A stretch of DNA of 64,000 nucleotides, taken from NCBI GenBank assembly GCA_026545225.1, contig CM048845.1, positions 90,894,533 through 90,958,532 on the forward strand. The letters run 5' to 3'. Positions within the stretch are counted from its first letter, which is position 1; each line of letters opens with the position of its first letter. This document shows, in pieces, positions 46,736-59,489 of the stretch. The DNA comes from Cornus controversa. Its lineage: Eukaryota > Streptophyta > Magnoliopsida > Cornales > Cornaceae. The position numbers were made by a program, and so were the translations under genes. Below the pieces are notes generated by a model, which saw only the letters and a list, made by a program, of their open reading frames with translations, was not told the DNA's origin and searched no databases.

Positions 46736-47347
46736 ACAATCATACTCTTAGGTGTGTCAAATGGCTAAACTGCCCCTCAATGAAATCACAATATCCAGGG
46801 GTTGTGTCCATAGAAAAAACTGCGTCCATAGTGACAACAACCAATCAACAATAGATGGGCCAATAGACAAAACTGCGTCCCCCACCACTGATGCGTCAAT
46901 AGACAAAACTGCGTCTAAGTGACGACACCAACCACATATGTGACAATGGACAAAACTGCACCCAGAGTCACCACCACTTGTCAATAGACAAAATTGCGTC
47001 TAAGTGACAATGCTTGGGTCGATAGACAAAACTGCGTCCATACGACTCTGATCCTCAACTGATGTGCCAATAGACAAAACTGCGTCTAAATGACGACACC
47101 ACTCATATGCGACAATGGACAAAACTGCGCCCAGAGTCACCACCACTTGTCAATAGACAAAACTGCGCCTAAATGACAAGAATCTCAACTGATGTGCCAA
47201 TAGACAAAACTGCGTCTAAATGACAACACCACTCATATGCGACAATGGACAAAACTGCGCCTAGAGTCACCACCATTTGTCAATAGACAAAACTGCGCCT
47301 AAATGACAAGAATTTTAATTGATGTGCCAATAGACAAAACTGCGTCT
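46736..47347. repeat. Minisatellite array in D, part 1 (43-bp units, 130-bp higher-order period)
   Basis: The core CAATAGACAAAACTGCGTC recurs about every 43 bp in variant forms. From 47061 the pattern GATGTGCCAATAGAC returns at 47191 and 47321, an exact 130-bp period made of three unlike 43-bp units. The left part is more diverged. Solo LTR A3 interrupts the array; it resumes at 48774. Confidence 0.88.
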
Positions 47348-48773
47348 TGATAAGTGTTCAATTTTATGCATTTGAACCCTCTTTATTGCATATGTTAGTT
47401 TCGTTTTTGCGTTTGCCGAGATATGTTTACGGTATTTTTGTGTTTTTGATGTTTTGCAGGTATTGGAGTAAATGGAGCAAAGTTGGAAGTTTTTTGCAGT
47501 CAAGAGAAGAAATCAGAACATGTTGCCAAGGCATCTCGATCAATCGAGATGTGGATTTCGCTCAATCGAGATTTCGATTGATCGAAATCTCATTTCGATT
47601 GATCGAAATCTCGATCAATCGAAATTCAGTTTCGATCAATCGAAACTCTGCAGAATCCACTTGGCCACTTGCTTACCTGCTCTCCCACTTGCAAAAAAAT
47701 CCCCCTTTTTGCACGACTTAGGGGGATTGTCTGACTTGAACAAGACTTTTGGGGGCCTTCTTGATACAAGAGATATATATATTGATATATATATATATAT
47801 GGTGGGCCCAAGGTTGAAAAAGGGGCCAAAAAGCACACAAAAAGGCATACATCTCTCATATCTCATATATCTCTCAAGACACACAAGAAGATCAGCAGAG
47901 AGACCTTCGGGAGAGGAAGAGGATAGCTGAACCAGACCAAGAAGCTTCATTCTCTTCATCAATGGAAGGGTGCAAGGCAACCATGATCAACTAACACTTC
48001 TACTAGGGTGTTGGTTTCAACCCCTAGCCATGTAAACTTGTTCATCTTTGTAGCTCTTGGGATTTGTAATTAAATGTTGATTATTTAGCCTAGTGATTAT
48101 GTACACAAATACATCTCTTTTATATATTCATTTGACATGGAATTTATTCTTGTCTTAGAGTAGGTTTTGTCACTTGAATGCACAATATTTGCATATTCCA
48201 CAAGAAGTGCAAATGATGGCTAGATAATGGTGTTTAAATGAATGTGTGATGTTAGTTTGTATAGACCATGCCAAGACAAGGTAGTTTGGATGCATGTAGT
48301 GTTCACTTAGAGAGTAGAGTAATTAGGTAGTTAGTTAGGTTGAAGAGCTATGCTTGTTGAAGATGGATTATGATAGGTTAACACACACATTGATCTTTTG
48401 ATATGTCATTGAGGTCACAAGCCTAATGACATTGTTAGGCATTTAATTAATGAATCCCTTGCTTGCTACACTTATGAACATGTGAATGGCTAGTGGTGGA
48501 ACCCAACCCTAGTTCTCTCTCCCAACCTTACTCTTTAATTTTATTGTCATTTTATTTATGCAATAGTTTTTAACACAAAACCAAAAACCTATTTTTAGAA
48601 TTAAAGTGGAATTAATCTTTCTTTATGACAATTAACGACTAGTCCTCGTGGGATCGATACCCTCTATATAGAACCTTGTCTGCAAAGATTCGTGCTCTTG
48701 CGAGTGGTTAAATTATATTTTGATAAAAAGGGCAAAATTAAGCTTACAATATAATTTAGTTCCGACCACATCA
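47348..48773 (+). mobile_element. Solo LTR A3 (family A)
   Basis: The element has 1426 bp, TGATAAGTGTTC to CCGACCACATCA, with perfect target duplication CGTCT (47343-47347, 48774-48778). It contains the palindrome cluster at 47532-47645 and TATA-like tract near 47773-47800. There is no internal sequence. Confidence 0.92.
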
Positions 48774-48985
48774 CGTCTAAACGACAATACCACCACAATG
48801 TGATAATGGACAAAACTGCGTCCAGGGTCACTATCACCCATGTCAATAGACAAAACTGCACCTCAATGACAAGAGTCTCAACAATGGATGGGTCAATAGA
48901 CAAAACTGCGTCCATATGAGACCGATCCTCCAACTGATGTGTCAGTAGACAAAACTGCGTCTCACTGACAGTACCACAATGATCA
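48774..48985. repeat. Minisatellite array in D, part 2
   Basis: The array continues with cores at about 48804-48822, 48843-48861, 48893-48911 and 48943-48961. Units are more diverged than at 47061-47347. Confidence 0.8.
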
Positions 48986-50383
48986 TCCCAAAGTCTGTAA
49001 CCTTACAAGAATATCACATGTCCCCTCAAGTACTCTATCATGTACTGGAACTCATAACCTCAAGAGTGGTTTAAACTAACCTACTCTTGTTATCACAATC
49101 TCAATCATACACTCATTTATGAGTAAGAGTTGCCATACTCACAACATTTCAATTTCATTTCCTTATCTACTGATACTCATCGAATCAATTCCACAATCAC
49201 TTGGACCTGACACATTGTAAGAGAAGTACTAATCGAAGAGAAATGGCTAGCCAGGCCATTTCTTCCCGCTAGTCCAACCCCGACTACATGCCTTTTTTGT
49301 CCCTCACACATTTAAATCCCTCAACTTATCACTGCTTAGGGACTTTCTCAAAGTCCTAAGCTCCCACAACTGGAGTTTAACATAACTCCTACTTCTCAAC
49401 TATCATTAGCTCACTCAAGCTCAAATATTCGGCATGTCTCATCAAATCTCTAAAACTAGAATCCCTAGGCGATAATAACACGCCTAATGACCGAATCCCA
49501 TGTACGATTCACTTTCACATCCTCCGGAGCACTCGCTCCTTAGAGTCCACAGTCTTTACCTCAAGACCTATCCGGTCTATCTCTACCTTTAGTCTAAGGT
49601 AATATCCTCGACTAATCATATCAATCACTCACAGTGATACTTTCCTATAATTGAGATCATTAGTACTCAAAGTCATTCCATCATTATCAACCATGATTTT
49701 CTAACTGGAATGCATCTCGACATAATCCAAAGTCCCGTGTATCGTTACAATCCACATCAATCTCGTGCACTTAACATAACAAGCGCACTAACTAGAATGA
49801 GGCACATAAAGGGTGCACTTACCCAAACAAGTCACATAGTTAAGCCCAGTTTCATAGGCTATCACCCACTGGAATCCAATTTCAAATCTAGGATCTTACA
49901 TCCTACAAATCGAACAATCTCAAAGTTTATCACCGCATGTCTATTTCAACATCATTATCTGCTCAATTTTCAAACCTCTACCTAGGTTTACCAAAATCCT
50001 CAAAATTTGGGACTTCTAAGTAGTGACTACATGTCACTACTAACCACGTGACACATAATGAAACACTAAAATGCAATGCTCAATCACATGAATAACATAT
50101 TCCACATAGCACATAACATATAACATGTTAAATCAAATAAACAAATACAATGCATGATATGACATATGGTGCATCTAAATAACCCAATATTCTAGCCCTC
50201 GAGCTACAACTAGGAAAAATACCTATGACCACGCACAGTCCCGGAACATTCTCAGCCTAAGCAATCGTGAAGGCAAGATCCAATTCCCTTAGTATACCAA
50301 CATATACTCATGATACGCAACTTAATATACTTGCATAAATCATCATTATAACTCATAAGTTGGAGATCGCGAATATACCTCAA
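48986..50383 (-). other. Non-coding interior of D, 5' side
   Basis: No domain was recognised. Protease and polymerase motifs expected downstream of gag are absent. Confidence 0.6.
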
Positions 50384-53111
50384 TCATTGTGGACGAGTCC
50401 TTTGATACCTGGACTGCTGTCTTGAACCACTAGGATGGTTCCTCGTACTTGCTCGCAAAACCTGAGCAGACTTCACTGACGGGGGTGGCGGTATTGCCAC
50501 CGAGTCAATCTGACTTGCCAAGAACTAATAGGTGCGGTTAAGAGACTCTGTCCTACCCCCTGCACCCTGTCCTTGAGGACAATTCACTTTCAAGTGACCA
50601 GTCTGATGACAGAGGTAACAAATTTGTCCATCTGCTGGTGCCAAATGTATGCTGGGGCACTCAGACCTATAGTGACCCGGCTGTTGATAATGATGACACA
50701 CTCTCCTTGACCCGACCGACTGTATAGACATGGAAGTCGTAGACACTGAATGTGTCATCTGCTGTCCCACTGATCCTTCGGATCGATAAGGACCACTTTT
50801 CTGCTTCTTCTTTGGCTGACTCTTAGGAGTATCACGCCTTTTCTCATCTTGTATCCGATGATTGTCATTATCAAGCTCTTCTGCTATTAGTGCTCTTTCC
50901 ACCACTGTAGTATAGCTTGTTAATCCCAGAATTCCAACTTTATCTCGCAAATAGGGTCGGAGACCTCTTATGAACTATTTGACCTTCAGCTCTTCCGTTG
51001 GAATCATCTCTTTCGCAAATCGAGCCAAAGAGGTAAATCTAGTCTCATATTCCATAACTGTCATCTCCCCTTGAAGCAAATCATAGAACTCTCGCCTCAA
51101 GATATCCTTCACTGTTACTGGAAAAAACTTCTCAAAGAATAATGTTTCAAACATATTCCAATCCATTACCTCAATGTCATGGCGGTTCCCAATGGACTTC
51201 CACCAACGTTTGGCCTCACCCCTAAGGTAATGGGTGGCCACTTTCACCTTTAAGTTCTCCTCTACCTCAAGTATGGTAAGGAGTTCAACCATCTCATCTA
51301 TCCAATTCTCAGCCACCATAGGGTCAGACCCTTGTTGTGCTTGGAAAGGGTATTTTGTTTTACCAAAATAATTCTTGTCCAATTCTTAATAAACCACTCG
51401 CAATAGCACGAATCTTTGTAAGATAGGGCTCTTGTGAAGGTGTCGATCCCACAGAGAATGTGATTAAATTAGTCTCATTTGATTCATTGAAAGAGAGGTT
51501 GATATTTTTGGTATTTGTTTAACATAAAATAAATGGCACTAGTTAAAGTTTGAATTGATAAATATAAGAGGGACTAGGGTATTGATTTCACCACTAGCCT
51601 TACATCAATGGAAGAATGTATTTCAACTTGGAAAAGTTACATATGTATAATCATGATTCATGGGATTTGCCACATACCATCATGATATCTTCAAGAAAAT
51701 ACATAAATCAAAAGATAAGAATAATTCATCTCTAGTTTAGCATGAATCGTCTACCTAACTACTTAAATAAAAGACATAACATGAAATTAAAAGTGTAGAA
51801 CGATTCATCTTCCTTAAGTATGAATTATCAAATCTAATGAATTTATGTTCTAATAAACCTATTGTATAACTTTCATACTTTATAAGACAAGAGAAGAATG
51901 AAGTCAAGATTAAACATAACTTTATACTTCAATTACAAATGTAATCCTCAAAGTTATACAACTTATTATACACATATAACAATCCCAAATAAAAATATTA
52001 TTATCATACCATTGATGCTTGGCTAGGGCTACATCAATGCCCTAGGAAGAGTTTTAGCTCCTCATGGCTAACTTACAAGTCTTCATGGTTGAAGAATACT
52101 TCATATTTCTCTATGTGTGCAGAATATTTCCACTCACTTCCCTCCTCTACACTACTCAATTCCCCTCCATTTATAGCCAAAGTTAGTGCAATATGAGTGT
52201 CCACCATTTCTTCCACTAAAACTCATCCTATGGCCTAAATAGCTCCATATGTATTCCATTTTAGAAGAATTGGATCATCTCCCTCCATGTGTATAGCACT
52301 TTGGTGAATTAATTGAGTGGGGTGGTTGCTTGTCATCTCATTGGTCACTTGTCACAAAATTTTCAAAGCAACCAAAGAAAAATCTGCCCAGAATATTTAT
52401 CCTACTGTTTTGGCCACTTTCAACCACCAAGATGCCATATTTAGAGATTTCTCAAAACTAAACGTATTTAGAACTCTCTTTTATCTTTCCATAGCCGCAA
52501 AAATCGCCTTAATTGGAGTTTGGAGCATGAAGTTATGGTCAAAATACAAACAGTGCGCAGATTAGAATTTTGAACGAATTTTGGGCTTGAGATTAGTCTT
52601 GCACTTGTACTTGACCCAATGAATGAACCAATTCAGATTTTTGGCCCCTTTTGCATTAAATCTTCAATATAGCTTCCCCCAATCCATGGACTCATCATTG
52701 AAATTTGGCCCAAACTAATGGCAATTTCTTCTTCTTATGGAAGCCTCATTGAAAGCCCAAGAATCATGGAATTAACCATTATTTCATCTAAGGATCTGAA
52801 AATAACAAAAACAGAATAATACTATAAAAATACTAATATAAACATAATTAAAGGATTAACATATGTAAATTAGAAGGACCGAATGCACAACATTCTGTGT
52901 TTATCAACCCTCTTGTGTACGATGGCGGATTATGCTTCCTAACGTGCCCCAATGTCAACATCATCCTATTAGGAGCTGCTCTAGGTTGAGCCTGACTCTC
53001 CTCTTGTGTTTCTCTAGCAATTCGTCATATGGTCGCAACCATATCATGCACAACTTGCTCTCCACTCATAAGGACCGTGTCTGCCCTTTCACGAACTCTT
53101 CGTGGTGGCAT
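50384..53111 (-). pseudogene. Element D gag, interrupted by solo LTR B2
   Basis: ATG at 53111 gives MPPRRVRERADTVL, the basic chromovirus gag start. After the LTR (51333-52906) it continues DPMVAENWIDEMVELLTILE, with the Retrotrans_gag block VKVATHYLRGEAKRWW to YDLLQGEMTVMEYETRFTSLARF. Then come KGxFIRGLRP-like sequence after a TAG and a basic linker. The first zinc knuckle is damaged (CHHYQQPGHYRSEC, second Cys now Tyr) and the second intact (CYLCHQTGHLKVNC, about 50573-50614). Stops at about 53025, 50972 and 50527 interrupt it; two of the three fit CAG-to-TAG. It ends at TGA 50384-50386. Confidence 0.88.
51333..52906 (-). mobile_element. Solo LTR B2 (family B)
   Basis: The element has 1574 bp, TGTTGTGCTTGG to GTGTTTATCA on the plus strand, with perfect target duplication ACCCT (51328-51332, 52907-52911). 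It has the same orientation as D and splits its gag. Confidence 0.92.
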
Positions 53112-53484
53112 CTTGCTATATAGACAAAAAGAAAATACTTAAATCCCAAGCCAAATCAACCAAAACTGTATGCTCATTCTAAACGTGTAAGCATGAAATT
53201 ATATTTCACATGTCATTGCAAAAGTTGTATATCCAATACAAAACCTCAAGTCAAAATCCTTGACCTCAAATAAACACACATTCAAATTCTCACTCCTTGT
53301 CCAAGGTAATCAAGTTTATGGCTTTGACAAGCCCTATGTCAATACAAAGTTCCAATCCAACACGTGAATGGACCTCACCCTTCATCTTTGGGTTTTTGAA
53401 CCTAATGTTCAGATCAGCAAACCCCTTTCAAACTTCAAAATATATTTTAACCTTTCCCGTCATCCCTAGGTATTCTCACCTAGA
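53112..53484 (-). other. Leader of element D
   Basis: No gene or motif is recognised between the gag start and the primer-binding site. Confidence 0.6.
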
Positions 53485-53496
53485 GCTCTGATACCA
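53485..53496 (-). other. Primer-binding site of element D (tRNA-iMet)
   Basis: The reverse complement reads TGGTATCAGAGC, the standard initiator-Met site of chromoviruses, three bases from the LTR. Confidence 0.9.
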
Positions 53497-53499
53497 TGC

Positions 53500-56190
53500 T
53501 GTCACGCCCCGAAATCCGGACCACCGGGACTCCCCCGGACTGACCTCAAATCTCGAGTGTGAACCCATTCACTCAACCCCATGAACTATCTCAAGCATAC
53601 TCATGCAATAGTATCAAGGTTTTATACCATGCCATAACGCCCCGATTTCCCCACTCTCAGAAGACCGGAGGTTAACTGTCCATTTAAATCCAGTGAACCC
53701 TCATTACACTCATTTACAGCAGAAGCTTAACTTAGTTGTTGTATATAAATTCACACAACACTACCTCAACCAATCCCCATGAGCCCTACATCGAATTGCA
53801 CACTTTAAAGAACATTTACTTGTCCACACCTTTGAGAATCACTCACTTTCGAGCCTCAAAACTTTTTGTGTTTGGAATCTAAAACTGAGGCTTACACCAT
53901 TGGATAGAGAATTCAAAAATACTCAAGTTCAAAAAAGACCACACTCAATTCCGATCTAGAACGAAGAAATTACGTCGAAACGAAGTTTTGGAAAAAGCTG
54001 TGAATAGTAATCTCGATTGATTGAGATGGGATCTCGATTGATCGAGATTAAATCTTGATTAATCGAAATTCTATCGAGATTTTCACACTTTCGGGACCCC
54101 AGACCTGCAATATCTCGATTGATCGAAAATGGGACTTCGATTGATCGAAATTCCTCTTTTCTGGACTCTAAAAATCACCATAAATCATCACCCATTCGAT
54201 CAATCGAAATGGGGACTTCGATTGATCGAAATGGGCATCTCGATTGATCGAGATTAAATCTCGATTGATCGAAATGCACCTCCTGGGACTTCCAACAGCC
54301 CTATATATGATCCATTTGAATTCCAATCTCAACCAAACCACTTTGGATCATTCATAAAACATGTAAATCATCCCCCAATGATATAATATCATACTCACAC
54401 ATCAACCTACACATTTGAATCTCAAATCTTGTAAAATCATAGAAAACTCATCCTAAATTCTCAATGCACATAAAATTCAAGTGCATAAACCATCTTCATT
54501 TTTCCAAAGATCATATTCATCAACTCATACATACAACCTAACTCACACATCGAAATCCTACAACCGTGATTCCAATATAAATCCACTCTTCAAAACCTTC
54601 ATATCCAAGAGTTCAAGATATAAAAGACAAAAAAGGATACATTCATCCATTTAAGCTCCAATTTCATATAAAATCCATGAAACCATACACATAAGGATTC
54701 AAATGAATATACAAGTTACATATACTGTGAATGTAACTATAAATCAACATAATCCACATGCCACATGCCGGCATGGATAGCCAAAAACATAATCCATACG
54801 TATATCTCAAAAGATCCCCAAAATGCACCAAAATGCTCCAAGTAAGGAAGCAAGCTCTTTTCATCCATTCTCGGCTTCTTACTTGAAAAAAAATGTTTGG
54901 GGGAGCGGGGTGAGCAACACTGCGGCTCAGTAGAGATGCCCCTCCCCTCCTAGGTGCCGACCCGACACCGACCTACATGTCCCTCACTACATGGCATGTA
55001 AAATGCTTTCATGCACACGACAACATACAATTCAAGTATGAATGCACTCACTCGTATATCATGTTTTTTTCAATGCATATCATTGCTATAACAAGCCTAG
55101 CATGCATTCTAACATTCAAAACAACACAAGGTCACATATATGTCATAAGGCATGCATATCACTCTCATATGCCTACAAACCACAACCTAGCATATTTTTG
55201 ATCATGCTTCAACAATGCACACTCTTGCTATAAAATAACCTAGCATGCATTCAACATTTATACACACACACAACCAACATATAATCATATGATTTCACCC
55301 CAAAATACACATAACCTACATATGCATATAATACACAATATAACTAATCATGCTCTCATTTTGCACACTTTGTACATATTCAACCCACACATCATATATT
55401 CATCAAGATGGATTTATCTAGCATGCATAATCACAAGGGAAGAAGAAATATAAAAATTCAACCCCTTGTCCATCTCTCTCACATACAAACTCAACCGAAA
55501 ACCTCTCCGAACCACCCGAAACCCTAGAATCGACAACTAGACGAGAAGAAACACCCCTGCCTCAAGATTGAAGACCTTCCAAGCACTTATCCAAATTTTC
55601 AGTAGGTTCTACCTTGTCGAAACACGAGTTTGTTCGGTTCAAACCGAAGCCCTAGCCGTCCCCTACACACTTTCCTTCTTCGGCGAATCACGAATCCAAG
55701 CCGAATGCACCCAAAATGTAGAGAGAAGGTGGAGGGATGAAGAGGGAAATGTTTAGAGAGAGAGGGAACCGTGAGAAATGAGATCTCAGATCTCCCTGGG
55801 ATATTTATTCCAGTCCTAGGGGCGCGAAATGATAGTTTTGCCCCCGGGCCACTTAATGTACCTTCCCGACCTCCGAATTAATTCTCGATAACTCCGTTGG
55901 ACTCGAAATCACTTCCTTAACACTCTAAATATTTCGTTTAGTCCATATCCAAAAATAAATATTTTTGAAAATTTTTCGGATTTCCCCGGCCCACTTAAGT
56001 CGCATCCCAGCCCCGGTTTGACCAAAAAGTCAAACTTCTCCAAATTTTTCAAAAACTTTCAAAAACCTCATAACATGTTTTCAAACATGTTTTCCACTCT
56101 CGAAACATCCAAAACATCATTCGAAACGCATTTATAGCGAAAATGATGAAAATTTTTGAAAACCAGTTAAATTTGGTTTCGGTCTCTACA
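53500..56190 (-). mobile_element. 5' LTR of element D
   Basis: It has the same length as the left LTR. Differences are concentrated in the first 500 bp (about 19 by eye) and sparse afterwards. The palindrome cluster lies at 54010-54274. Confidence 0.9.
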
Positions 56191-56591
56191 AGATACACAA
56201 TGAGGATCGTATCTATACGATTTTGCACTTCTCGACAAATATAATCTGTTTCATTATTCTAAGTGGTTACTCTATTCTGGGTAATGAAGAAGTTGTTATT
56301 CTTAACTCTTGGACATAGGAATTCCTATATAACTTAAACGACACTAAAAGATTTTTCTATTCTTTTATTAACTGATTTATGTATTGGAATCCATTCGCCC
56401 CATGGTTGGGAACTAATGATTGGCTCTGTTTACAAAGATTTTGGATTTGTTCATAACGATCAAATTATATCGGGTCTTGTTTCTACTTTTTCGGTTATTC
56501 TAGATACAATTTTTAAATATTAGATTTTCTGTTATTTAAATCGTGTATCTCCGTCACTTATAGTGATTTATCATTCAATGAATGACTGAAA
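56191..56591 (+). pseudogene. cemA: Plastid-derived cemA fragment, second part
   Basis: After the AGATA duplication the frame continues [22 protein letters not shown] and [17 protein letters not shown], then a TAG. Small deletions follow; later pieces such as [21 protein letters not shown] are in another frame, and the gene ends with the CemA terminus (VIYHSMND, TGA 56589-56591). CemA is an inner-envelope plastid protein; this nuclear copy is not functional. Confidence 0.9.
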
Positions 56592-56635
56592 AAGTATATC
56601 AATTAAAAAGTATATTAATCCAATTATAATGTTTG
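56592..56635 (+). other. Plastid cemA-petA spacer, left part
   Basis: AT-rich spacer of the plastid insertion; it continues at 57679-57859 after solo LTR E3. Confidence 0.7.
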
Positions 56636-57673
56636 TGATTCATGTGTGAGTGTGACTCAAAAAGTATATCAATTAAAAATTTTCACACTTCACAATAGAA
56701 CGAATTCCTTGCAGAATAGGGCTATCGAAAGGGGTATCGTACCTCAGGGATTATGGTCTGATGAGTTGGAATACTGAATTAATTTTAATTAAATTTAAAA
56801 GAAAAGAATTCTGATTTTTAAACTAAATTAATTAAAAAGTAAAATAAAATAAATGAAAGGAAAATAGAAAGTGAAGATAATATGAGGGAAATCTAGGGTA
56901 TTTGACTTCACCACTAACTCCACAACCAATGGCCAATTGAATCAACTATGGGGAATTACATCATGCATAAGTGGTGTCGGTGGCTACAAGCTCACCTTCA
57001 TCCGTTAAGAAGATAACATATGATTAAGGCTAAGTCATGGACTATCTTCGATTGACATGAGCCATCTGTCTAACTACTTTAATCTAGGGTGCAGTATGGT
57101 TCATATTCTCTAGGCATAATCCATCAAAGTTTTTAATGATATATTCAGTGATTACCATTGTGTAATAATCGCTCTCATGATCACAGAAAATAAGAGAGAT
57201 TGAGTTCAATAACAACAACTAAATATCTAAGACAAGATAAGAAATCATTGAGATTGAATTTACAAGTCTTTTATTGCTCAATTCTATAATAAGAATCCTC
57301 TAAATTACACAATCTATGCACGGAAATAAGACTTCTGGTCTGTTTTCCAAAACGGGATTAAGACTGAATTCTGCGCAGATTTGGGCTTCAGGCCCGAAAC
57401 CTTCTTAAGCAGCTGTAATTCTCTTAGACCTCTTCCATGGGCTGATTTGAGTCGAAATAAATGGTTGAATGAATCTCCTTGATGTAAGCTTCCTCTAACC
57501 ATCTTGGATGACTTCTTTAAAAGCCCAAAATTATGGTTTTAACTGAAATAATCATTAAGGCCCTGCAAATACAAAAAACACTAAAATAAAGTAAAATCAT
57601 AAAATAATCTATCACTAAGAGAATAAAATACATAAGTTAAGAGGCTAGAATGCGTAACATTCAACGCCTATCA
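56636..57673 (-). mobile_element. Solo LTR E3 with internal deletion
   Basis: TGATTCATGTGTG to AACGCCTATCA on the plus strand is the reverse of family E. The target duplication GTTTG is perfect (56631-56635, 57674-57678). It is about 400 bp shorter than E2 and E4; the gap falls near 57313-57325. Confidence 0.9.
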
Positions 57674-57859
57674 GTTTGTTACTTTGTATTTGTACATAAG
57701 TAAAGCATTTTAAAATCGTACTTACTCTTTATATTTCTACCCATATTGGAAATTCATCTTATATTTTAGTAAAATTATTCCAGTAAATAGCAAAATTGTG
57801 GCTAGGGAACTAACCTACCCCAATTTATTGTAGAAATTTTTGCGATCAATGATTGGACC

Positions 57860-58057
57860 ATGCAAACTAGAAATACCTTTTCTTGGATAATGGAGTAGAT
57901 TACTCGATCCATTTCTGTATCACTCATGATATATATCATAACTCAAGCATCCATTTCAAGTGCAAATCCCATTTTTTGTGCAGTAGGGTTATGAAAATCC
58001 ACGAGAAGCGACGGGGCGTATTGTATGTGCCAATTGCCATTTAGCTAATAAGCTCGT
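57860..58057 (+). pseudogene. petA: Plastid-derived petA (cytochrome f), first part
   Basis: ATG at 57860 gives MQTRNTFSWIME, a stop, then ITRSISVSLMIYIITQASISSANPIF, the start and signal region of cytochrome f. After a small shift the sequence encodes the heme-binding CANCH (58027-58041). Cytochrome f carries electrons in the b6f complex. The stops, shifts and solo LTR E4 inserted right after (duplication CTCGT) make this copy dead. Confidence 0.92.
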
Positions 58058-59489
58058 TGATCGATGTTGAATGTTACGCATTCTAGCCTCTTAACTTATG
58101 TATTTTATTCTCTTACTGATAGATTATTTTGTTAGTTTACTTTGTTTTAGTGTTTTATGTATTTTCAGGGCCTTAATGATTATTTCAGTTAAAACCGTGA
58201 TTTTGGGCTTTTGAAGATAACATCCAAGATGGTTAGATGAAGCCTACACCAAAGGGATCCATTCAACCATTTATTTCAACTCAAATCAGCCCAAGAAAGA
58301 GGTCTAAGAGAATTACAGCTGCTTAAGAAGGTTTCGGGCCTGAAGCCCAAATCTGCGCATAATACAGTCTTAAATCCCATTTTGGAAAACGGACCAGAAG
58401 TCTTATTTTTGAGCCTCAAATCGACATAACTCTCACATAAGTTGAACGAAATCTGATTCTGCACACTTTTGTATTTCACAGAAATTCCGTGAATCGGACT
58501 TCTAGTGGGTCAAAAGTTGGGCCGAAGTCAGCAGGAAAAACCCACCTGATTAGTGTTGCGGGAAAACCTAATTAATTCCTAATTGGATTAGGACTTTGAT
58601 GTATTCTCTTGGCTATTTAAAGTGACAAATTAGGGCTGTATTGAGGAGGCTTGGCAGCAGCTTTGAAGTGCTTTTGGGAATGGAGAATCATTGGAGAACA
58701 AGGCGTATCATGAGCGGCTAGTTCAGCCACCAGGGTTCTGATGGAGCCCTAACTAAACGTCACTGGTTTGATTGTTCTAATTATTGGGGATTTTTGTATT
58801 CATTCATAGATTGTGTAATTTAGAGGATTCTTCTTATAGAATTGAGGAATAAAAGTCTTATAAATTCAGTTTCAATGATTTCTTATCTTGTCTTAGATAC
58901 TTGATTGTTGTTATTGAACTCGTCCCTCTTGTTTTCTGTGATCATGAGAGTGATTATTACACAATGGTTTTCATTGAATATATCATTAAAAGCTTTGATG
59001 GATTATGCCTAGAGAAGATGAACCATACTGCACCCTAGATTAGAGTAGTTAGGCAGATGACCCATGCCAATCGAAGATAGTCCATGACTTAGCCTTAATT
59101 ATATGTTATCTTCTTGACGGATGGAGGTGAGCTTGTAGCCACCGACACCACTTATGCATGATATGATGTCCCATAGTTAGTTCAATTGACCATTGATTGT
59201 GAAGTTAGTGGTGAAATCAATTACCCTAGACTTATCTTATATTCTCTACACTCTTTAGTTTTTCTTGCTTTTGTTCAATTGCTTCATTAGTTAATTTAGA
59301 ATTAAAAATCAGAATTTATTTCTTTTAAATTTAATTAGAATTAATCCTAACAATTCAACTCAGTCAGACCACAGTCCCTGAGGTACGATACCCCTTTCAA
59401 TAGCCCTATTCTGTAAGGAATTCGTTCTATTGCGAAGTGTAGAAATTTTTAATTGATATACTTTTTGAGTCACACTCACACACGAATCA
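58058..59489 (+). mobile_element. Solo LTR E4
   Basis: The element has 1432 bp, TGATCGATGTTGAATG to CACACGAATCA, with perfect target duplication CTCGT (58053-58057, 59490-59494). It is inserted in the plastid petA copy. Confidence 0.92.

Larger units (their letters stand above)
43196..56190 (-). mobile_element. Element D: gag-only (TR-GAG-like) Ty3/gypsy element
   Basis: It has 12,995 bp, two LTRs of 2691 bp each (43196-45886, 53500-56190) and perfect target duplication AGATA (43191-43195, 56191-56195). On the minus strand the order is LTR, iMet primer site, gag, non-coding region, tandem repeat, non-coding region, polypurine tract, LTR. No protease, reverse transcriptase or integrase was found. 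It was later hit by solo LTR B2 inside gag and solo LTR A3 inside the tandem array. LTRs differ by roughly 2% by eye. It would depend on pol of an autonomous chromovirus. Confidence 0.9.

Noticed and set aside
47348-48773. Complete small retroelement
   Set aside because: It equals a single LTR of A with direct 5-bp duplications and no internal sequence.
46736-48985. Repeat-spacer pattern resembling a CRISPR array
   Set aside because: The spacers are themselves repeated with a 130-bp period, the cores vary, and the context is a plant retrotransposon; it is a minisatellite.
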